DNA of 64,000 nucleotides from Lithobates sylvaticus (GCA_028564925.1 CM053034.1:148984052-149048051), one strand, 5' to 3'. Shown: positions 11,364-23,339, counted from the stretch's first letter. Notes: generated from the letters alone by a model not told the origin. Made by a program: numbers and translations.

Positions 11364-12382
11364 CAGGGCTGTCTTAATAAAGGAAGCACACCTGGGTGCT
11401 GCCCAGAGGCCCCAGGTTCATTGGGGGCCCATAATCAGGGCCAGGAAAAGAGGGGGGGTTGATGCTGTGTTGAGGGGGTGCATTTGTGATTTGTCCACTT
11501 GTGTTGCTCTTTTTTGACAGGAGTAACTGCAATTTTACACTTGTCAGAAGGAGCAGCAGCTGCCTGGAGAGAGGATTAATCTTTCTCTCCCTCCTGAAAG
11601 AGAGCTGGGAATGAGACTGGGAACTCAACTCAGTCTCAGGGCAGGATAGGAAGGAGTAGCTGAGCTGCCTTCAGTGCAGGTTGGAACAGCATTTGTGATC
11701 TGTGAGTACAATGTAATTGACACTGTGATGGGGACATCTGATATATGAGGACACTGTGATCTGGGAATTGATGTATAGGCACACTGTGAGGGGGGAACCT
11801 GATGTATAGGGAAACTGTGATGAGGGCACTTGATGTATGGGGACACTGTGATGAGGACACCTGATATATGGGGATACTGTGATGGGGAAACTTGATGTAT
11901 GGGGACACTGTGATGAGGACACCTGATATATGGGGATACTGTGATGGGGAAACTTGATGTATGGGGACACTGTGATGAAGACACCTGATATATATGGGGG
12001 CACTGTGATGGGGAAACCTGGTGTATGCGGACACTGTGATCGAGACACCTGATGTATGGGGACAGTGTGATGGGGGACACCTGATGTATGGGGACATTGT
12101 GATGGGGAACCTGATGTAAGGGGACAGGTGCTGTACAGTATATGGGCACTGTGATGGGGAACCTGATGTAAGGGGACAGGTGCTGTACAGTATATGGGCA
12201 CTGTGATGGAGAACCTGATGTAAGGGGACAGGTGCTGTACAGTATATGGGCACTGTGATGGGAAACCTGATGTATATGGACACTGTGATAGGGAAACATG
12301 ATGTAAGGGGGCACTGTGTTGGGAACACCTAATGCAGGCTGATAGTGGCACAGGGGCCCATGATGCTATGAAGATGACACTG
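11364..12382. mobile_element. hAT-type MITE carrying a minisatellite
   Basis: Left end CAGGGCTGTCTTAAT; right end, reverse-complemented, CAGTGTCATCTTCAT. Both start CAG-G, fitting the hAT terminal rule. Flanking octamers are GCTGTTAC (11356-11363) and GCTTTTAC (12383-12390), a 7-of-8 target duplication. There is no transposase. Most of the interior is the tandem array at 11725-12330. Confidence 0.75.
11725..12330. repeat. minisatellite, about 31-bp unit with a 52-bp sub-array
   Basis: Repeats of a unit like GATGTATGGGGACACTGTGA plus about 11 further bases. At about 12110-12262 three near-identical 52-bp units carrying GGTGCTGTACAGTATATGGG form a local sub-array. All three minus-strand frames stay open for about 230 codons (11,625-12,351). 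This follows from the unit lacking stops and not being a multiple of three, so every frame repeats the same three peptides. It is not coding. Confidence 0.9.
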
Positions 12383-13138
12383 GCTTTTACTGCTATCTAC
12401 CCCAATACCCAAAGAGAAAAATGCATTGAAAACATGGCTCAATGCACATCAATAATGCAGGTCAACGCACAAAGGAAATACACAATGATTCATGACAACG
12501 CACCTGCCTAGTGCTACAAAGAAAAAAAAAAGTACCTCTACACACACAAGCATAGTTCTAATGGGGCTCTTATATATATGTTATGAAAACACCTTTTAAA
12601 TAAGCAGCCACCAAAATATGTTCAGTAGGTTTTTTTTAAGCAAAATTGCCGCATAACCCATTTTGTAATGTAATTTTAGTTAACATTACTTTCCCACTTC
12701 AATCAGCAGCAAGCTCTATTTGTCAAAACTGCTAAAATGCCAAATTTTTCTTTCTTAACTTCTTATTGTAGCAGTAGATTTACAGTCCAATCTGCACATT
12801 CCCACATTTCTACTGCCTAGCTTCCCCACATGATGCAAACTTCTATGTGCCTTGGCATCTTTGGCGCTTACTCGAAGAGATTTGTACTGAGATCAATACA
12901 GATCAGATTCCAGTGACAATGTATTTAGCAGATATGGAATTATCAGTTTTTCCCTAAAGGCAAAACAAAAAAAAAAAAACTGTAAACCTAGATATAACTA
13001 TAGCACACCAATATAATGCATAATATATTATTTATATTTAAATATTTCAAGTGATTTACCAAAGTAAACGTCAATGCTCAATTCAAATACACAATCAGGT
13101 TTGGGAAGATTTAAAGAAAGTAGTGATTTCACTATTCT
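12383..13138. other. intergenic, nothing recognised
   Basis: AT-rich DNA with a short A-run near 12967-12980. No supported open frame. Confidence 0.6.
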
Positions 13139-13142
13139 TTAA

Positions 13143-14129
13143 CCGCTTCAGCACCGGGCCATTTTTCACCCTTCCTTACCAGAGCACTTTTTGCGATTCG
13201 GCACTGCGTCGCTTTAACTGACAATTGCGCGGTGGTGTGACGTTACACCCAAACAAAATTGACGTCCTTTTTTTCCCACAAATAGAGCTTTCTTTTGGTG
13301 GTATTTGATCGCCCCTGCGGTTTTTATTTTTTGCGCTATAAACAAAAGAAGAGGGACAATTTTGAAAAAAAGCACAATATTTTTTACTTTTTGCTATAAT
13401 AAATATCCCATTTTTTTTTAAAAAAACTATTTTTTTCCTCAGTTTAGGCCGATACGTATTCTTCTACATATTTTTGGTAAAAAATCGCAATAAGCGTATA
13501 TTGATCGGTTTGCGCAAAAGTTATAGCGTCTACAAAATAGGGGATAGATTTATTGCATTTTTTTTTTTTTTTTACTAGTAATGGCGGCGATCTGCGATTT
13601 TTTATTCGTGACTGCGACATTGCGGCAGACACTTCGGACACTTTTGACACATTTTTGGGACCATTCAAATTTACACAGCGATCGTTGCTATAAAATTGCA
13701 TTGATTACTGTGTAAATGTGACTGGCAGGGAAGGGGTTAACACTAGGGGGGCGGGGAGGGGGTTAATGTTTTCCCTAAATGTGTGATTCTAACTGTGGGG
13801 GGGAGGGGACTCAAGGGGAGGAGACCGATCATGTGTTCCTCCGTGCTGGGATCACATGATCGGTCTCCTGCTCGCTGACAGGACGTGGAGCTGTGTGTTT
13901 ACACACACAGCTCCACGGTCCCGCACGGTCCCGTTGTTTTAACGGGCAATCGCGGGTGCCCGGCGGACATCGAGGCCGCCGGGCACCCGCACCGGGTCCC
14001 GAGCGACGCCGCGGGCGCACGCGCGCGCCCCCCAGGCGGCCGGGAATGGGAGGACGTCATATGACGCCCACCCAGGATGGTAGATCCACCTTGTGGGCGT
14101 CATATGACTATGGGCGGGTATTGAAGGGG
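13143..14129 (+). mobile_element. TTAA-flanked dispersed repeat (family A), copy 1
   Basis: Bounded by TTAA at 13139-13142 and 14130-14133. Ends are CCGCTTCAGC and, inverted, CCCCTTCAAT. Two further copies lie at about 21,905-22,745 (minus) and 45,079-45,937 (plus) and share long stretches such as TGCGTCGCTTTAACTGACAA and GTAATGGCGGCGATCTGC. A TTAA duplication is the mark of piggyBac-type transposition, so this is probably a non-autonomous piggyBac relative; no transposase is present. The 3' part (13,830-14,110) is GC-rich with an inverted repeat around GATCACATGATCGGTCTCC. Confidence 0.75.
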
Positions 14130-14133
14130 TTAA

Positions 14134-14330
14134 AGCCTAGTACACACCGGCCGTATATCGGCCAGTACCGATCAGTTTAACAGAAACCAGCCAACATTTG
14201 GCCTGTGTGTACAGCATCCTGTCTGACAGAAGCCATCTGAACAACCGGCTTCTGTCGAATGAGCACGCTGGAAAAACAGCTGCTGATTAGCATTCATTGT
14301 GATCTGGAGGGAGGGGGGGGTGCATTCATA
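14134..14330 (+). mobile_element. TTAA-type repeat (family C), left part
   Basis: Begins AGCCTAGTACACACCGGCC right after the TTAA that also closes the preceding family-A element. Related copies are at 42,950-43,238 and 44,000-44,306. It is interrupted at about 14,330 by a CR1 LINE and resumes at about 15,487. Confidence 0.6.
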
Positions 14331-14463
14331 GTTACATAGTTACATAGTAGGTGAGGTTAAAAAAAGACACAAGTCCATTAAGTCCAACCTATGTATGTGA
14401 TTATATGTGAGTATTACATTGTATATCCGGTATGTTGTGGTCGTTCAGATGCTTATCTAATAG

Positions 14464-15137
14464 TTATTTGAAACTATTGATGCCCCCCGCTGAAACCACC
14501 ATCTGCGGAAGGGAATTCCACATCCTTGCCACTATTACAGTAAAGAACCCTCTACATAATTTAAGGTTAAACCTCTTTTCTTCTAATTTTAATGAGTGGC
14601 TACGTGTCTTGTTAAATTCCCTTCCGCGAAAAAGTTTTATCCCTATTGTGGGGTCACCAGTACGGTATTTATAAATTGAAATCATATCCCCTCTCAAGCA
14701 TCTCTTCTACAGAGAGAATAAGTTCAGTGCTTGCAACCTTTCCTCATAACTAATATCCTCTAGACCCTTTATTAGCTTTTTTGACCTTCTTTGAACATCC
14801 TTCCTGAGGACTGGTGCCCAGAACTGGACAGCATACTCTAGGTGCGACAAGACCAGAGTCTTGTAGAGTGGAAGAATTATTGTTTTATCACTGGAGTTGA
14901 TCCCCTTTTTAATGCATGCCAATATTCTGTTTGCTTTGTTAGCAGCAGCTTGCCATTGTATGCCATTGCTGAGCCTATCATTTACTAGGACCCCCAGGTC
15001 TTTTTCCATCCTAGATTCCCCCAGAGGTTCTCCCCCCAGTGTATAGATTGCATTCATATTTTTGCCACCCAAATGCATTATTTAAAAATGTTCTACATTA
15101 AACCTCATTTACCATGTAGCTACCATTCCCACCCCAT
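14464..15137 (-). pseudogene. CR1 ORF2 C-terminal region
   Basis: Two frames carry the CR1 post-RT region. 14,707-15,078 has MNAIYTLGGEPLGESRMEKD then ANRILACIKKGINSSDKTII and LPLYKTLVLSHLEYAVQFW. 14,464-14,697 has MISIYKYRTGDPTIGIKLF and RMWNSLPQMVV. A stop and frame change near 14,700-14,706 separate them. This region is thought to act as thumb and RNA-binding part of the LINE protein. Confidence 0.85.
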
Positions 15138-15486
15138 TCATTTGTTCAGATGTTTTTGCAAGGTTTCCACATCCTGCAGAGACGTTATTGCCCTGCTTAG
15201 CTTAGTATCATCCGCAAATACAGAGATTGAACTGTTTACCCCATCCTCCAGGTTGTTTTTTAACAAAATAAATAGGATTGGTCCCAGCACAGAACCCTGG
15301 GGGACCCCACTACCCACCCCTGACCATTCCGAGTATTCCCCATTTATCACCACCCTCTGAACTCGCCCTTGTAGCCAGTTTTCAATCCATGTACTCACCC
15401 TATGATCCATGCCAACGGACCTTATTTTGTACAGTAAACATTTATGGGGAACTGTGTCAAATGCTTTTGCAAAATCCATTCCCCTG
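15138..15486 (-). pseudogene. CR1 reverse transcriptase, motifs A to C
   Basis: Minus-strand translation gives DFAKAFDTVPHKCLLYKIR (motif A, catalytic Asp in FAKAFD), then RVQRVVINGEYSEWSGVGSG, GVPQGSVLGPILFILL, and SISVFADDTKLSRA with an intact FADD catalytic pair. These are hallmark CR1-clade sequences. The copy begins just before motif A, so the fingers domain and endonuclease are absent. Confidence 0.9.
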
Positions 15487-15545
15487 TCAGAACACAATAG
15501 CTCAGTGGGGAGATCCCTGTACTAACATTACATAGTTAATACAGC
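15487..15545 (+). mobile_element. TTAA-type repeat (family C), right part
   Basis: ACAATAGCTCAGTGGGGAGA and CTAACATTACATAG match the copy at 44,243-44,285, showing that the 14,134-14,330 element resumes here after the CR1 insertion. Its outer right terminus is not preserved. Confidence 0.6.
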
Positions 15546-15856
15546 AAGCTCCTCACAAGCTACTCATTTTTTTCATTCAGTCTGCTGGTTTGAACAAAAA
15601 ATGACCTGTGTTATCAGGCTTAAAGAGGTGCAAATCACAAATACTGTAGCTGCTAACTTTTAATATAATGACACTTACCTGCCCGGGGATCCCACAATGT
15701 CCTCACCTGAGCCAATTCTTAATTCGGCTTTGGGCGCAGTCTGTTTCCTACTGTGCATGTGTGAGTCACACTGCGTCTTGTGAATGGTCCTGTAGTCTTC
15801 TGGGACCTGTGATGTGTCTCAGAAGACTGCAGGGGAAGGAGAGGGGCTGAATTTCC
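15546..15856. other. spacer with a short inverted repeat
   Basis: Contains AGTCTTCTGGGACC ... TCTCAGAAGACT (about 15,793-15,830), a small hairpin also suggestive of a dispersed frog repeat. No gene is supported. Confidence 0.5.
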
Positions 15857-18010
15857 AGCTCGGTGCTGGGATTGGTATATCTCAAACAATGATACTGATG
15901 TGCTTAAATGAATTACATTCAAATGACCAAAGAAACTAAAAGCAAATTAACAATAAAGTGAGACATTCATGAGTCTAATATGGGTCCATGAAATATAATA
16001 ATAAGTGACTGATTGTAGTAAATCCTCAAAAAACGGTTCACCAAAAATGAGCAAACAATGATTCCAAAAGTGCTCGTGCTCGCCTCCATCAGTGTCATAG
16101 GTGGCTCACCTCACAATTTGACCCCTGTTTTACCAGCTGGTCAAATTCATCAGTTTTTCCCCTCTGGGGATGACAAATATCTCTGGCGTGGTGCTGGCAC
16201 TTTAAGTCTCTCACACTCCTTCAATAAGCTCAGGAAAACCCCAATACCTCTCATCCAATGGAAGATATATATGGAAAGAGAATTGCAGAATCTAGTGCTC
16301 TCCGTTAAAAACATTTATTTCCCAGATAAGGAATAGATAAAACATGGCAGCCGTGCTGGGCGAACAAGCATAAGATCAACGTTCCACGAGATGGCCGCGA
16401 TGTGACATCAGTACGTTGGCTCCGCTCCTATGCGCAGTACGTTAGAGCGTGGCCTTTTTCAGTAGGGGTGGAGCTAAAACTTTATTGCGCTGCTTATATA
16501 CTCCTTCATCCCTGTCACACGATATAAATGCAGCGCAGTGACGTTTTAGCGCCACCCCTACTGAAGAAGTCTACGCCCTGATGTAACACTTATAGGGGCG
16601 GAGCCTACATGCTGATATCATATCGTGGCCATCTCGTGGAACCGTTAATCTTATGCTTGTTCAGCTAGCACTGCTTGTGTTTTATCTATTCCTTATCTGG
16701 GAAATAAGTGTTTTTAACATAGAGCACAAGATTCTGCAATTCTCTTTCCATATATATCTGCCATTGGGTGAGATTTATCAGGGTTTTCCTAAGCCTATTG
16801 ATGAGAGTGTGAGAGATGGAGGATTCAAAGCGCCAGCACCACGCCAGAGATATTTTTCATCCTTAGAGGGGAAAAACTGCTGAATTTGACCCCCTGGTAA
16901 AACAGGGGTCAAATTGTTAGGTGAGCAGCCTATGACACTGGCGGAGGCGAGCACAAGCACTTTTGGAATCATTGTTTGCACGTTTTTAGTGAACCGTTTT
17001 TTGAGGATATACTACAATCAGTCACTTATTATTATATATCATGGACTCCTATTAGAATCATGAACTTCTCCCTTTATTATAAATTATTTTATTTTTTTTG
17101 GTCATTTGGATGTGGAAACCTTGCAAAAACATCTGAACAAATTAATGGGGTGGGCAACTACATGGCAAATGAGGTTTAATAGAAAAAGTAAAATAATGCA
17201 TTTGCGTGGCAAAAATATGAATGCAATCTATACATTGGGGGGGGGGGGGGAATCTAGGATGGAAAAGGACTTGGGGGGTCCTGGTAGATGATAGGTTCAG
17301 CAATGGCTTACAATGCCAAGCTGCTGCTAACAAAGCAAACAGAATATTGGCATGCATTAAAAAGGGGATTCATTCCAGAGATAAATTGATAATTCTCCTG
17401 CTCTACCAGACTCTGGTCTGGCCGCACCTAGAGTATGCTGTCCAGTTCTGGGCACCAGTCCTTAGGAAGGATGTACTGGAAATGGAGTACAAAGAAGGGC
17501 AACAAAGCTAATAAAGGGTCTGGAGGATATTAGTTATGAGGAAAGCTTGCAAGCACTGAACTTATTCTCTCTGGAGTAGAGACGCTTGAGAGGGGATATG
17601 ATTTCAATTTACAATTACCGTACTGGTGACCCCACAATAGGGATACAACTTTTTTGTGGAAGGGAGTTTAACAAGACTTGTGGCCACTCATTAAAATTAG
17701 AAGAAAAGAGGTTTAACCTTAAACTACGTAGAGGGTTCTTTACTGTAAGAGCGGCAAGGATGTGGAATTCCCTTCCACAGGCGGTGGTCTCAGCGGGGAG
17801 GGCAGATAGTTTCAAGAAACTATTAGATAAGCACCTGAACAACCACAACATACAGGGATATACAATGTAATACTGACATATCACACACATAGGTTGGACT
17901 TGATGGACTTGTGTCTTTTTTCGACCTCACCTACTATGTAATTTAAATGTGATTCCTTTAAGCACGAGTATCATTGTTTGAGATATACCATATTAGGAGC
18001 GCAGCACTGT
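15857..18010. mobile_element. foldback element: 0.63-kb inverted arms, one arm interrupted by CR1
   Basis: The stretch 15,857-16,492 reappears inverted at 16,530-17,105 plus 17,944-18,010. Paired landmarks are GGTATATCTCAAACAATGATA (15,874) with its complement near 17,970-17,990, TCACCTCACAATTTGACCCC with its complement near 16,905-16,925, and CAGTAGGGGTGG with CCACCCCTACTG around the apex. The loop is about 37 bp (16,493-16,529). Arm lengths agree (about 636 and 643 bp) once the CR1 insertion at 17,106-17,943 is removed. No protein is encoded. The family is unknown; it could be a foldback DNA transposon or two head-to-head terminal repeats. Confidence 0.75.
17106..17943 (+). mobile_element. 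CR1-like LINE 3' end (copy 2), inside the foldback arm
   Basis: Starts at the codons for VETLQKHLNKLMGWATTWQM and runs through ANRILACIKKGIHSRDK, LEYAVQFWAPVLRKDV, MISIYNYRTGDPTIGIQLF and RMWNSLPQAVVSAGRADSF to the tail TTGGACTTGATGGACTTGTG and CTACTATGTAA. Removing it restores continuity of the foldback arm. The left arm gives the empty-site sequence (TTTGGTCATTTGAATGTAAT in complement), which is good evidence that the insertion postdates the foldback element. A G-run of about 15 at 17,237-17,251 disturbs the frame. Confidence 0.9.
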
Positions 18011-20010
18011 TTATTGGGTATAATTATCTTTAGTTAGTATGTGTCTATTCTTGGTGATTTTCCTATTCTGTCCTAACTTCTTTACAATTTAAGATAAGCT
18101 CTATTTTGACCCATACATCAGCCAGTGCATGCAGATACTTAAGGTCAGCACTGAATGAAACTCATGTCCTACATGTCTAAGGCATCATCCATTGAAATAA
18201 AAAACGGTATGTATGTAACACATTCTATGAACCAACTACCATAGCCATATTAAAAATTAAATACACAAAATTACCTGGAAAATTGATGAATAAACTAAAG
18301 AAGTCCAGCATCGAAAAAAGGAGTCCTTAAGTAGTCTCTTGGAGGACATCTGATGTTTCACTAAACACTGGCTGCAGCGCCACATAAATGATCCTGAGAA
18401 GAATTAACTGATACAAAGACATAAACAGACAGAGGGTACCCCCTGTCTGTTTATACCCATCCATATGAATGAATAAGTTGAGCAGCACACATGTGCAATG
18501 AACACATGACTCTAACCAGGACTATTATTGAGCAAAGGATGTGTGCTAGGCAGGACTGCACATTGAAGACCTGGAGAGTAGGGTTGAGGATAAGTAGTTT
18601 ACGCTGGTGGTTACCCTGAGCGGGTGGGGACTCTAAAGGGCAACTTCACTAAGCAAAACTTATTATCTAATATATTTAAAAGCTAATAATTAATTGCCTT
18701 GGATTTAAAAAAAAACAATCTTTTTAATGGACAACCACACAAAGTTATTGACATGCCACGTAACATAGGATATACTTTTTTTTTTCTTTGGTATGGATAT
18801 GTACGGTAATTACTAACATTGCTACAGTCCGCAGTCAAAAAAGCTAAAATCCTACCCTTTGTAGTTAAATAAAGCAATCTCCATATGTGGGTCCATTTAA
18901 ATGCTAGTTTTCATCTGTTGGGTTGGAATTAAGTAAATACCTATTATAGTGTACTCTAGAGCTTAATGAATCTCTATGCTGCCCTGTTTTACTAGTACTC
19001 AGGTTATGTTTAGAAGGTAGCTTGACAATTCGATTGTATGGACAAGCCCTAACCGTCACCTCATGGTAAATAAATACTCCAGGGATGTTTTTGTTAGTTA
19101 ATGTAAACAGAATCAGAATACATTCTATGCATATCAAATAACTAAACTATTTCCTCACATCTACAACTAACCTAGGCAGGAAATGGCTCATTTGGTTAGC
19201 AATAGAGAGACTATTAATCGCCCCATTAAACAGATTATTCATAGAGAGTAGCATGATTATGTGTAGAAAAGCAAGAGAACCCAATTTATGTTTCTAGGAC
19301 ATAGTTTAGTTATCAGTCCAGACTTATGCTTGGTGACTGACAAAACTTTAGAAAATACAAAGGTAAAACTATTGACGGTTAGCTATGGCATAAATAGATC
19401 ATATTGACTAAACAAAAACATTTGTGCAGATGCCAGGTTTCATTTTATGCTTTATATACTTGGTTATTAACTATAGATATCCATGTCCCTTGAGGGTACA
19501 GGAACCAAAGTTTGGGACATGGGACTGGATCCCTGAATAATTTTAAACACTAAAACAGTATTCTATGCATTACTGAAACTGAAATCAAAGTGGAGTAATC
19601 AACTGGTCACGTGAGATGACAGGATAATATCCTGTACTTGCCAAAGGCTAAAAAGATGAGGGGGCTCCTCTTGCACCTCCTGCCCAACACTCCTGAAGGT
19701 GGTGACAGAGGGTGTGAGAGCACAGAGTGGCATGTGTGCCAGAGTTTGCAGACTGCCAGATGAATAGAACTAGGGTCTGAAGATCACTGGGCAGGGACCA
19801 GGAACAGCTAATTACTGGGGGGACATTATCAGGAGGACAGAGAAACATGCTGAGGTCAGTAACAGCCAGGCAAACAGGCTACAAGGCAGTAGCAGAGTCC
19901 AGAAGGAAAGCAGGGTCATACATGGTGGCAGAATCAATAGGTCTTAGGTAAATAAGGACTAATTAGCAACTTCCTTCTGCAGAGCTTCAGTTTTTATAGG
20001 CCAGAAGGCC
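18011..20010. other. 2 kb without recognised genes or repeats
   Basis: Mostly AT-rich single-copy-looking DNA. A short inverted pair (AAACAGACAGAGGGTACC / CCTGTCTGTTTATACCC) sits at 18,423-18,460. Around 19,640-19,850 the composition is GC-richer without a supported coding frame. Confidence 0.55.
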
Positions 20011-20491
20011 CAGTGACGGCTGGTGCTAAATATTTTGGGGTCGCCGCAAGCACACCAATGACCCCCTGGGCTTTAGACAGACGAGAAGGCAGCGGCAGAG
20101 ACTAACCTTAACATAGGAGGTAGGGGGAATGAAGAGCCGGCCATTCTCCTCTCCGTTCTCCTCCAGGATGAACAGGAAGTGTGTCCTGAGACACGATTGG
20201 CCAGTGTGTCCTGAGACAAGATTGGGAATCCTAAGACTCCCTGGCCTATTGGGTCTCAGGTGCTGCTTCCTGATTGGCCAGAAGGAGAATCAGGAAGACA
20301 ATAGTGAATATGAATTCGCTATTGTCACACAAGTGGGTGGGCTTGGTGTGCAGTGCTCTGTTCCCCCGAGCCCACCCTTTTTTGAAACCAATTATAGCCT
20401 CAGGCACTAATCATATGCTTAAAAAAAAAACAAAAAACATTGGAATCCATGCATCCGGCACCCCACATGGATTAGGGATGGGCTGCCACTG
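20011..20491. mobile_element. hAT-type MITE (481 bp)
   Basis: Left end CAGTGACGGCTGGTG; right end, reverse-complemented, CAGTGGCAGCCCATC. Flanking octamers AGAAGGCC (20,003-20,010) and ACTAGGCC (20,492-20,499) match at six of eight positions, fitting an old hAT target duplication. The interior has no transposase; internal near-repeats of GTGTCCTGAGACA.GATTGG occur at about 20,180-20,225. Confidence 0.65.
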
Positions 20492-20499
20492 ACTAGGCC

Positions 20500-21904
20500 C
20501 CAAAATCAGTGTCCAACATGCACACTAATGCACTTCTGACATTTCCCTTATGCATAGTGGTGTGGGCAGCATAATGTGTACATTGGTTTCTTTCTGTTGC
20601 TGAGAATTTGATCTTCCTTACAGGTAATAACATTGTGACTATCCATACCTCAATCTTATATTCTGATTGCCCGAAACAACAAAAATCTCACTAGTTGTAG
20701 CTAGCATGTGCATTTGCCATTTTTATATAAATAAATATAAGAGAAGATGTATAGTTTCTTTCAGCTTGTCTGTTCCTAGCTATCCATATGTAAAGTAAAA
20801 CCCGGCTATCTCCATCTTTTAAAGCCGTACCTGAATCTAATAGGATTGGTAATGATAATGATTTCAACAGTCTGGGCAGGGGTTTAACAGACATGCTGGG
20901 TAATTCATGGGGGCGGGTCTGTTGTAAAAATTCTGAATGCCTGTATTAGACAGTAAGAATTTGGACTTCCTCCATAAAACAGAACTCATGGTCAATCTTG
21001 CAACTCTACTTGTCACCAAGATTAACAGATCAGAGAGTGATCCAGGGATTCACACAGTGATTTTTAAGCATGTGTGTTGTCACATTGGTGGACCTTCCCA
21101 TGATCCCTGGCATCCCCTTTGACTAATGAAACAGCTTGGCTGCCTCCTGCTGCAGTCAATAAACAGGAATGAAGTATAGAGATGAGAAAATAATACAGAA
21201 TCCACTCTTTTAATGGATTGAGTGGAGTAAAATTCTGCCTGTAAACAATTATATATATTGAACAAGTAAAATTAAATCTGCCTAGTTTTATTATGTTTGC
21301 TGTGAATTGTTCTCGATTTTAATATTTTTGGATCTTATTATGGGTGATAATCTCTTACTGTGGACATTGAGAAGTGTTTAGTGGTTTTTGAAGTTTAAAT
21401 GTAAAGCTTTATTTACTAAGGCTTCTATGATATATGTGCACGCAGGCCACTGCACAATTACTAAAGTTATTAAAAAGTGTATTTTTTTGTAAATTTTTTA
21501 ACCCCAGCCTAGTAGTGTTAAGCTTAAAATAAAACTGTCAATTTTTTTTAAGTTTGTATTTATATGACCATTGTTATTATTTTTTAATGTGCCATACCAT
21601 TTAGGAATAAAACCCCATTCAAGCCAGTGTGGCGGTTGGACCCTGTGCTACCGGGAGGATTGCTGGTTTACGCCAGATTTTGGAGAGAAAGGCACGCTGA
21701 TTGCACAGCTGTGTGCAGGGGTATTTAGTTTTGACCTGGCTATGACTCAGAGTTCCACCCAACAGACAGGAAGTCTGTGCATGGGAGTCAGGTGGACTCC
21801 CATTCCTCTGAGAGGAGTCAGAGGCTGCATGGGGCAACCAGAGTATGCATGTCTGCAGGAGGCAGACGTACTTGGTGACAGAGCAGCAAGGCGCTGATCA
21901 GGAG
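20500..21904. other. intergenic; GC-richer block at the right end
   Basis: 20,500-21,590 is AT-rich with nothing assignable. 21,600-21,900 is GC-richer and has a 108-codon plus-strand frame (21,571-21,897) with no recognisable domain; I do not regard it as a gene. This block runs straight into a truncated family-A repeat. Confidence 0.5.
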
Positions 21905-22745
21905 TGAACTAAACTCGATGTCCGCGGGGATATCCGCAATCGTCTCACTTAGAGGAAGAACTGGGAAATTCTAATGTAAACACACATTTCCACATTCTGC
22001 CTAGTGACACTGTCACTGATCACTGCTCCCTGTAATCGGGAGCCGTGATCAGTGTTGTGTCACACACAGCCCCTCCCCCCACAGTTAGAATCACTCCAGA
22101 GGACACACTTAAACCCTACAGCGCCACCTAGTGGTTAACCCCTTCACTGCCAGTCACATTTACACAGTAATCAATGCATTTTTAATTGGACTGATCGCTG
22201 TATAAATGTGAATGGTCCCAAAATCACGCCAAAAGTGTCCGATCTGTCTGCCATAATGTTGCAGTCATGATAAAAATCGCTGTTCGTCGCCATTACTACT
22301 AAAAAAATAATATTATTAATAAAAATACCATAAAACTATCCCCTATTTTGTAAACGCTATAACTTTTGCGCAAACCAATCAATAAACACTTATTGCAATT
22401 TTTTTTTTACCAAAAATACGTAGAAGAATATGTATCAGCCTAAACTAAACTAAAAAAAAATGTTTTTTTATATATTTTTTGGGGATATTTATAATAGCAA
22501 AAAGGAAAAAAAAATTTTTTTTTTCAAAATTGTCGCTATTTTTTTGTTTATAGCGCAAAAAATAAAAACTGCAAAGGTGATCAAATACCACCAAAAGAAA
22601 GCTCTATTTGTGGGAAAAAAAGGACTTCAATTTTGTTTGGGAGCCACGTTGCACAACCGCGCAATTGTCAGTTAAAGCAACGCAGTGCCGAATCGCACAA
22701 AACGCTCTGGTCTTTGGCCAGCGAAATGGTCCTGGGCTTAAGTGG
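21905..22745 (-). mobile_element. TTAA-flanked dispersed repeat (family A), copy 2
   Basis: Reverse-complement copy of the 13,143-14,129 element. The right end in plus orientation reads CTTAAGTGG followed by TTAA (22,746-22,749), i.e. terminal CCACTTAAG inverted. The left side diverges near 21,905 and lacks a matching TTAA, so this copy is truncated or too decayed there. Shared words include GTTAAAGCAACGCAGTGCCG. Confidence 0.75.
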
Positions 22746-22749
22746 TTAA

Positions 22750-23339
22750 TGAACTTCAAAAGTATTTTACTACATATTATTGTATCTTTGTGTGCAAACA
22801 CTGAATGGATTAGAAAGATAACTACCCTTACATATGCTAACTTTTTTTTCCCAAACAGAATAGCATAGTTTTTTTTTTTGTAAATACTGCTTGATTTTTA
22901 TGTGATGATTTAATTTACTTAAAAAAATCTTTGTGCTTGTCTTATTACAATGTTGAGGCTCGCTCCACTTAATTCACCGTATTGAAGCAGGGGACTAAAA
23001 TGTTATTTGGATGTGTAGCACAAACAAACTGGGACTGCATTGTATGCCATGAACATCAAAGTAAAATTTGTGATTCACTCTTTGGGATTTCTTTTCTGCT
23101 AGATGTACATGCATATCTAGGCATACATGCATACTTGCATCCCAAGCCTGCCATAGCTTTTTATAGCTACTGAGTTCCTTTTCCTTTGGTAAATGAAACA
23201 CATAGTATTAATTTTTGGGCGTTTCTTGCTTGGCATGTAATTTGGATCTAAATATATAGTATACTAAATAGTGTTTCATTTTCATTATGTGACAAATGTT
23301 CTTTGTAATAAAAAAATATATAAATTATAAGAACATATT
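22750..23339. other. AT-rich spacer, no gene seen
   Basis: Contains T-runs (22,838-22,850 and 22,870-22,880). No supported feature. Confidence 0.55.

Larger units (their letters stand above)
14331..15486 (-). mobile_element. CR1-like LINE, 3' half (copy 1)
   Basis: Minus-strand LINE, 5'-truncated, ending in the (ATGTAACT)-type tail (AGTTACATAGTTACATAGTAGG on the plus strand at 14,331-14,352). It has split a family-C repeat. Coding content is described in the next two entries. The same family occurs at 17,106-17,943 and 23,340-24,398. Confidence 0.9.

Noticed and set aside
11625-12351. Three overlapping ~230-residue minus-strand open frames with repeated His/Ser/Pro peptides
   Set aside because: They translate a stop-free minisatellite in every frame; the same peptides recur frame to frame, as expected from a unit that is not a multiple of three.
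13829-14180. GC-rich stretch at 13.83-14.11 kb as a CpG island or promoter
   Set aside because: It is the terminal part of a dispersed TTAA repeat; GC richness is a family trait, with a hairpin, and no gene lies downstream.
21571-21897. 108-residue plus-strand frame in a GC-rich block, possible host exon
   Set aside because: No domain, no splice-like flanks that convince, and it borders a truncated dispersed repeat.
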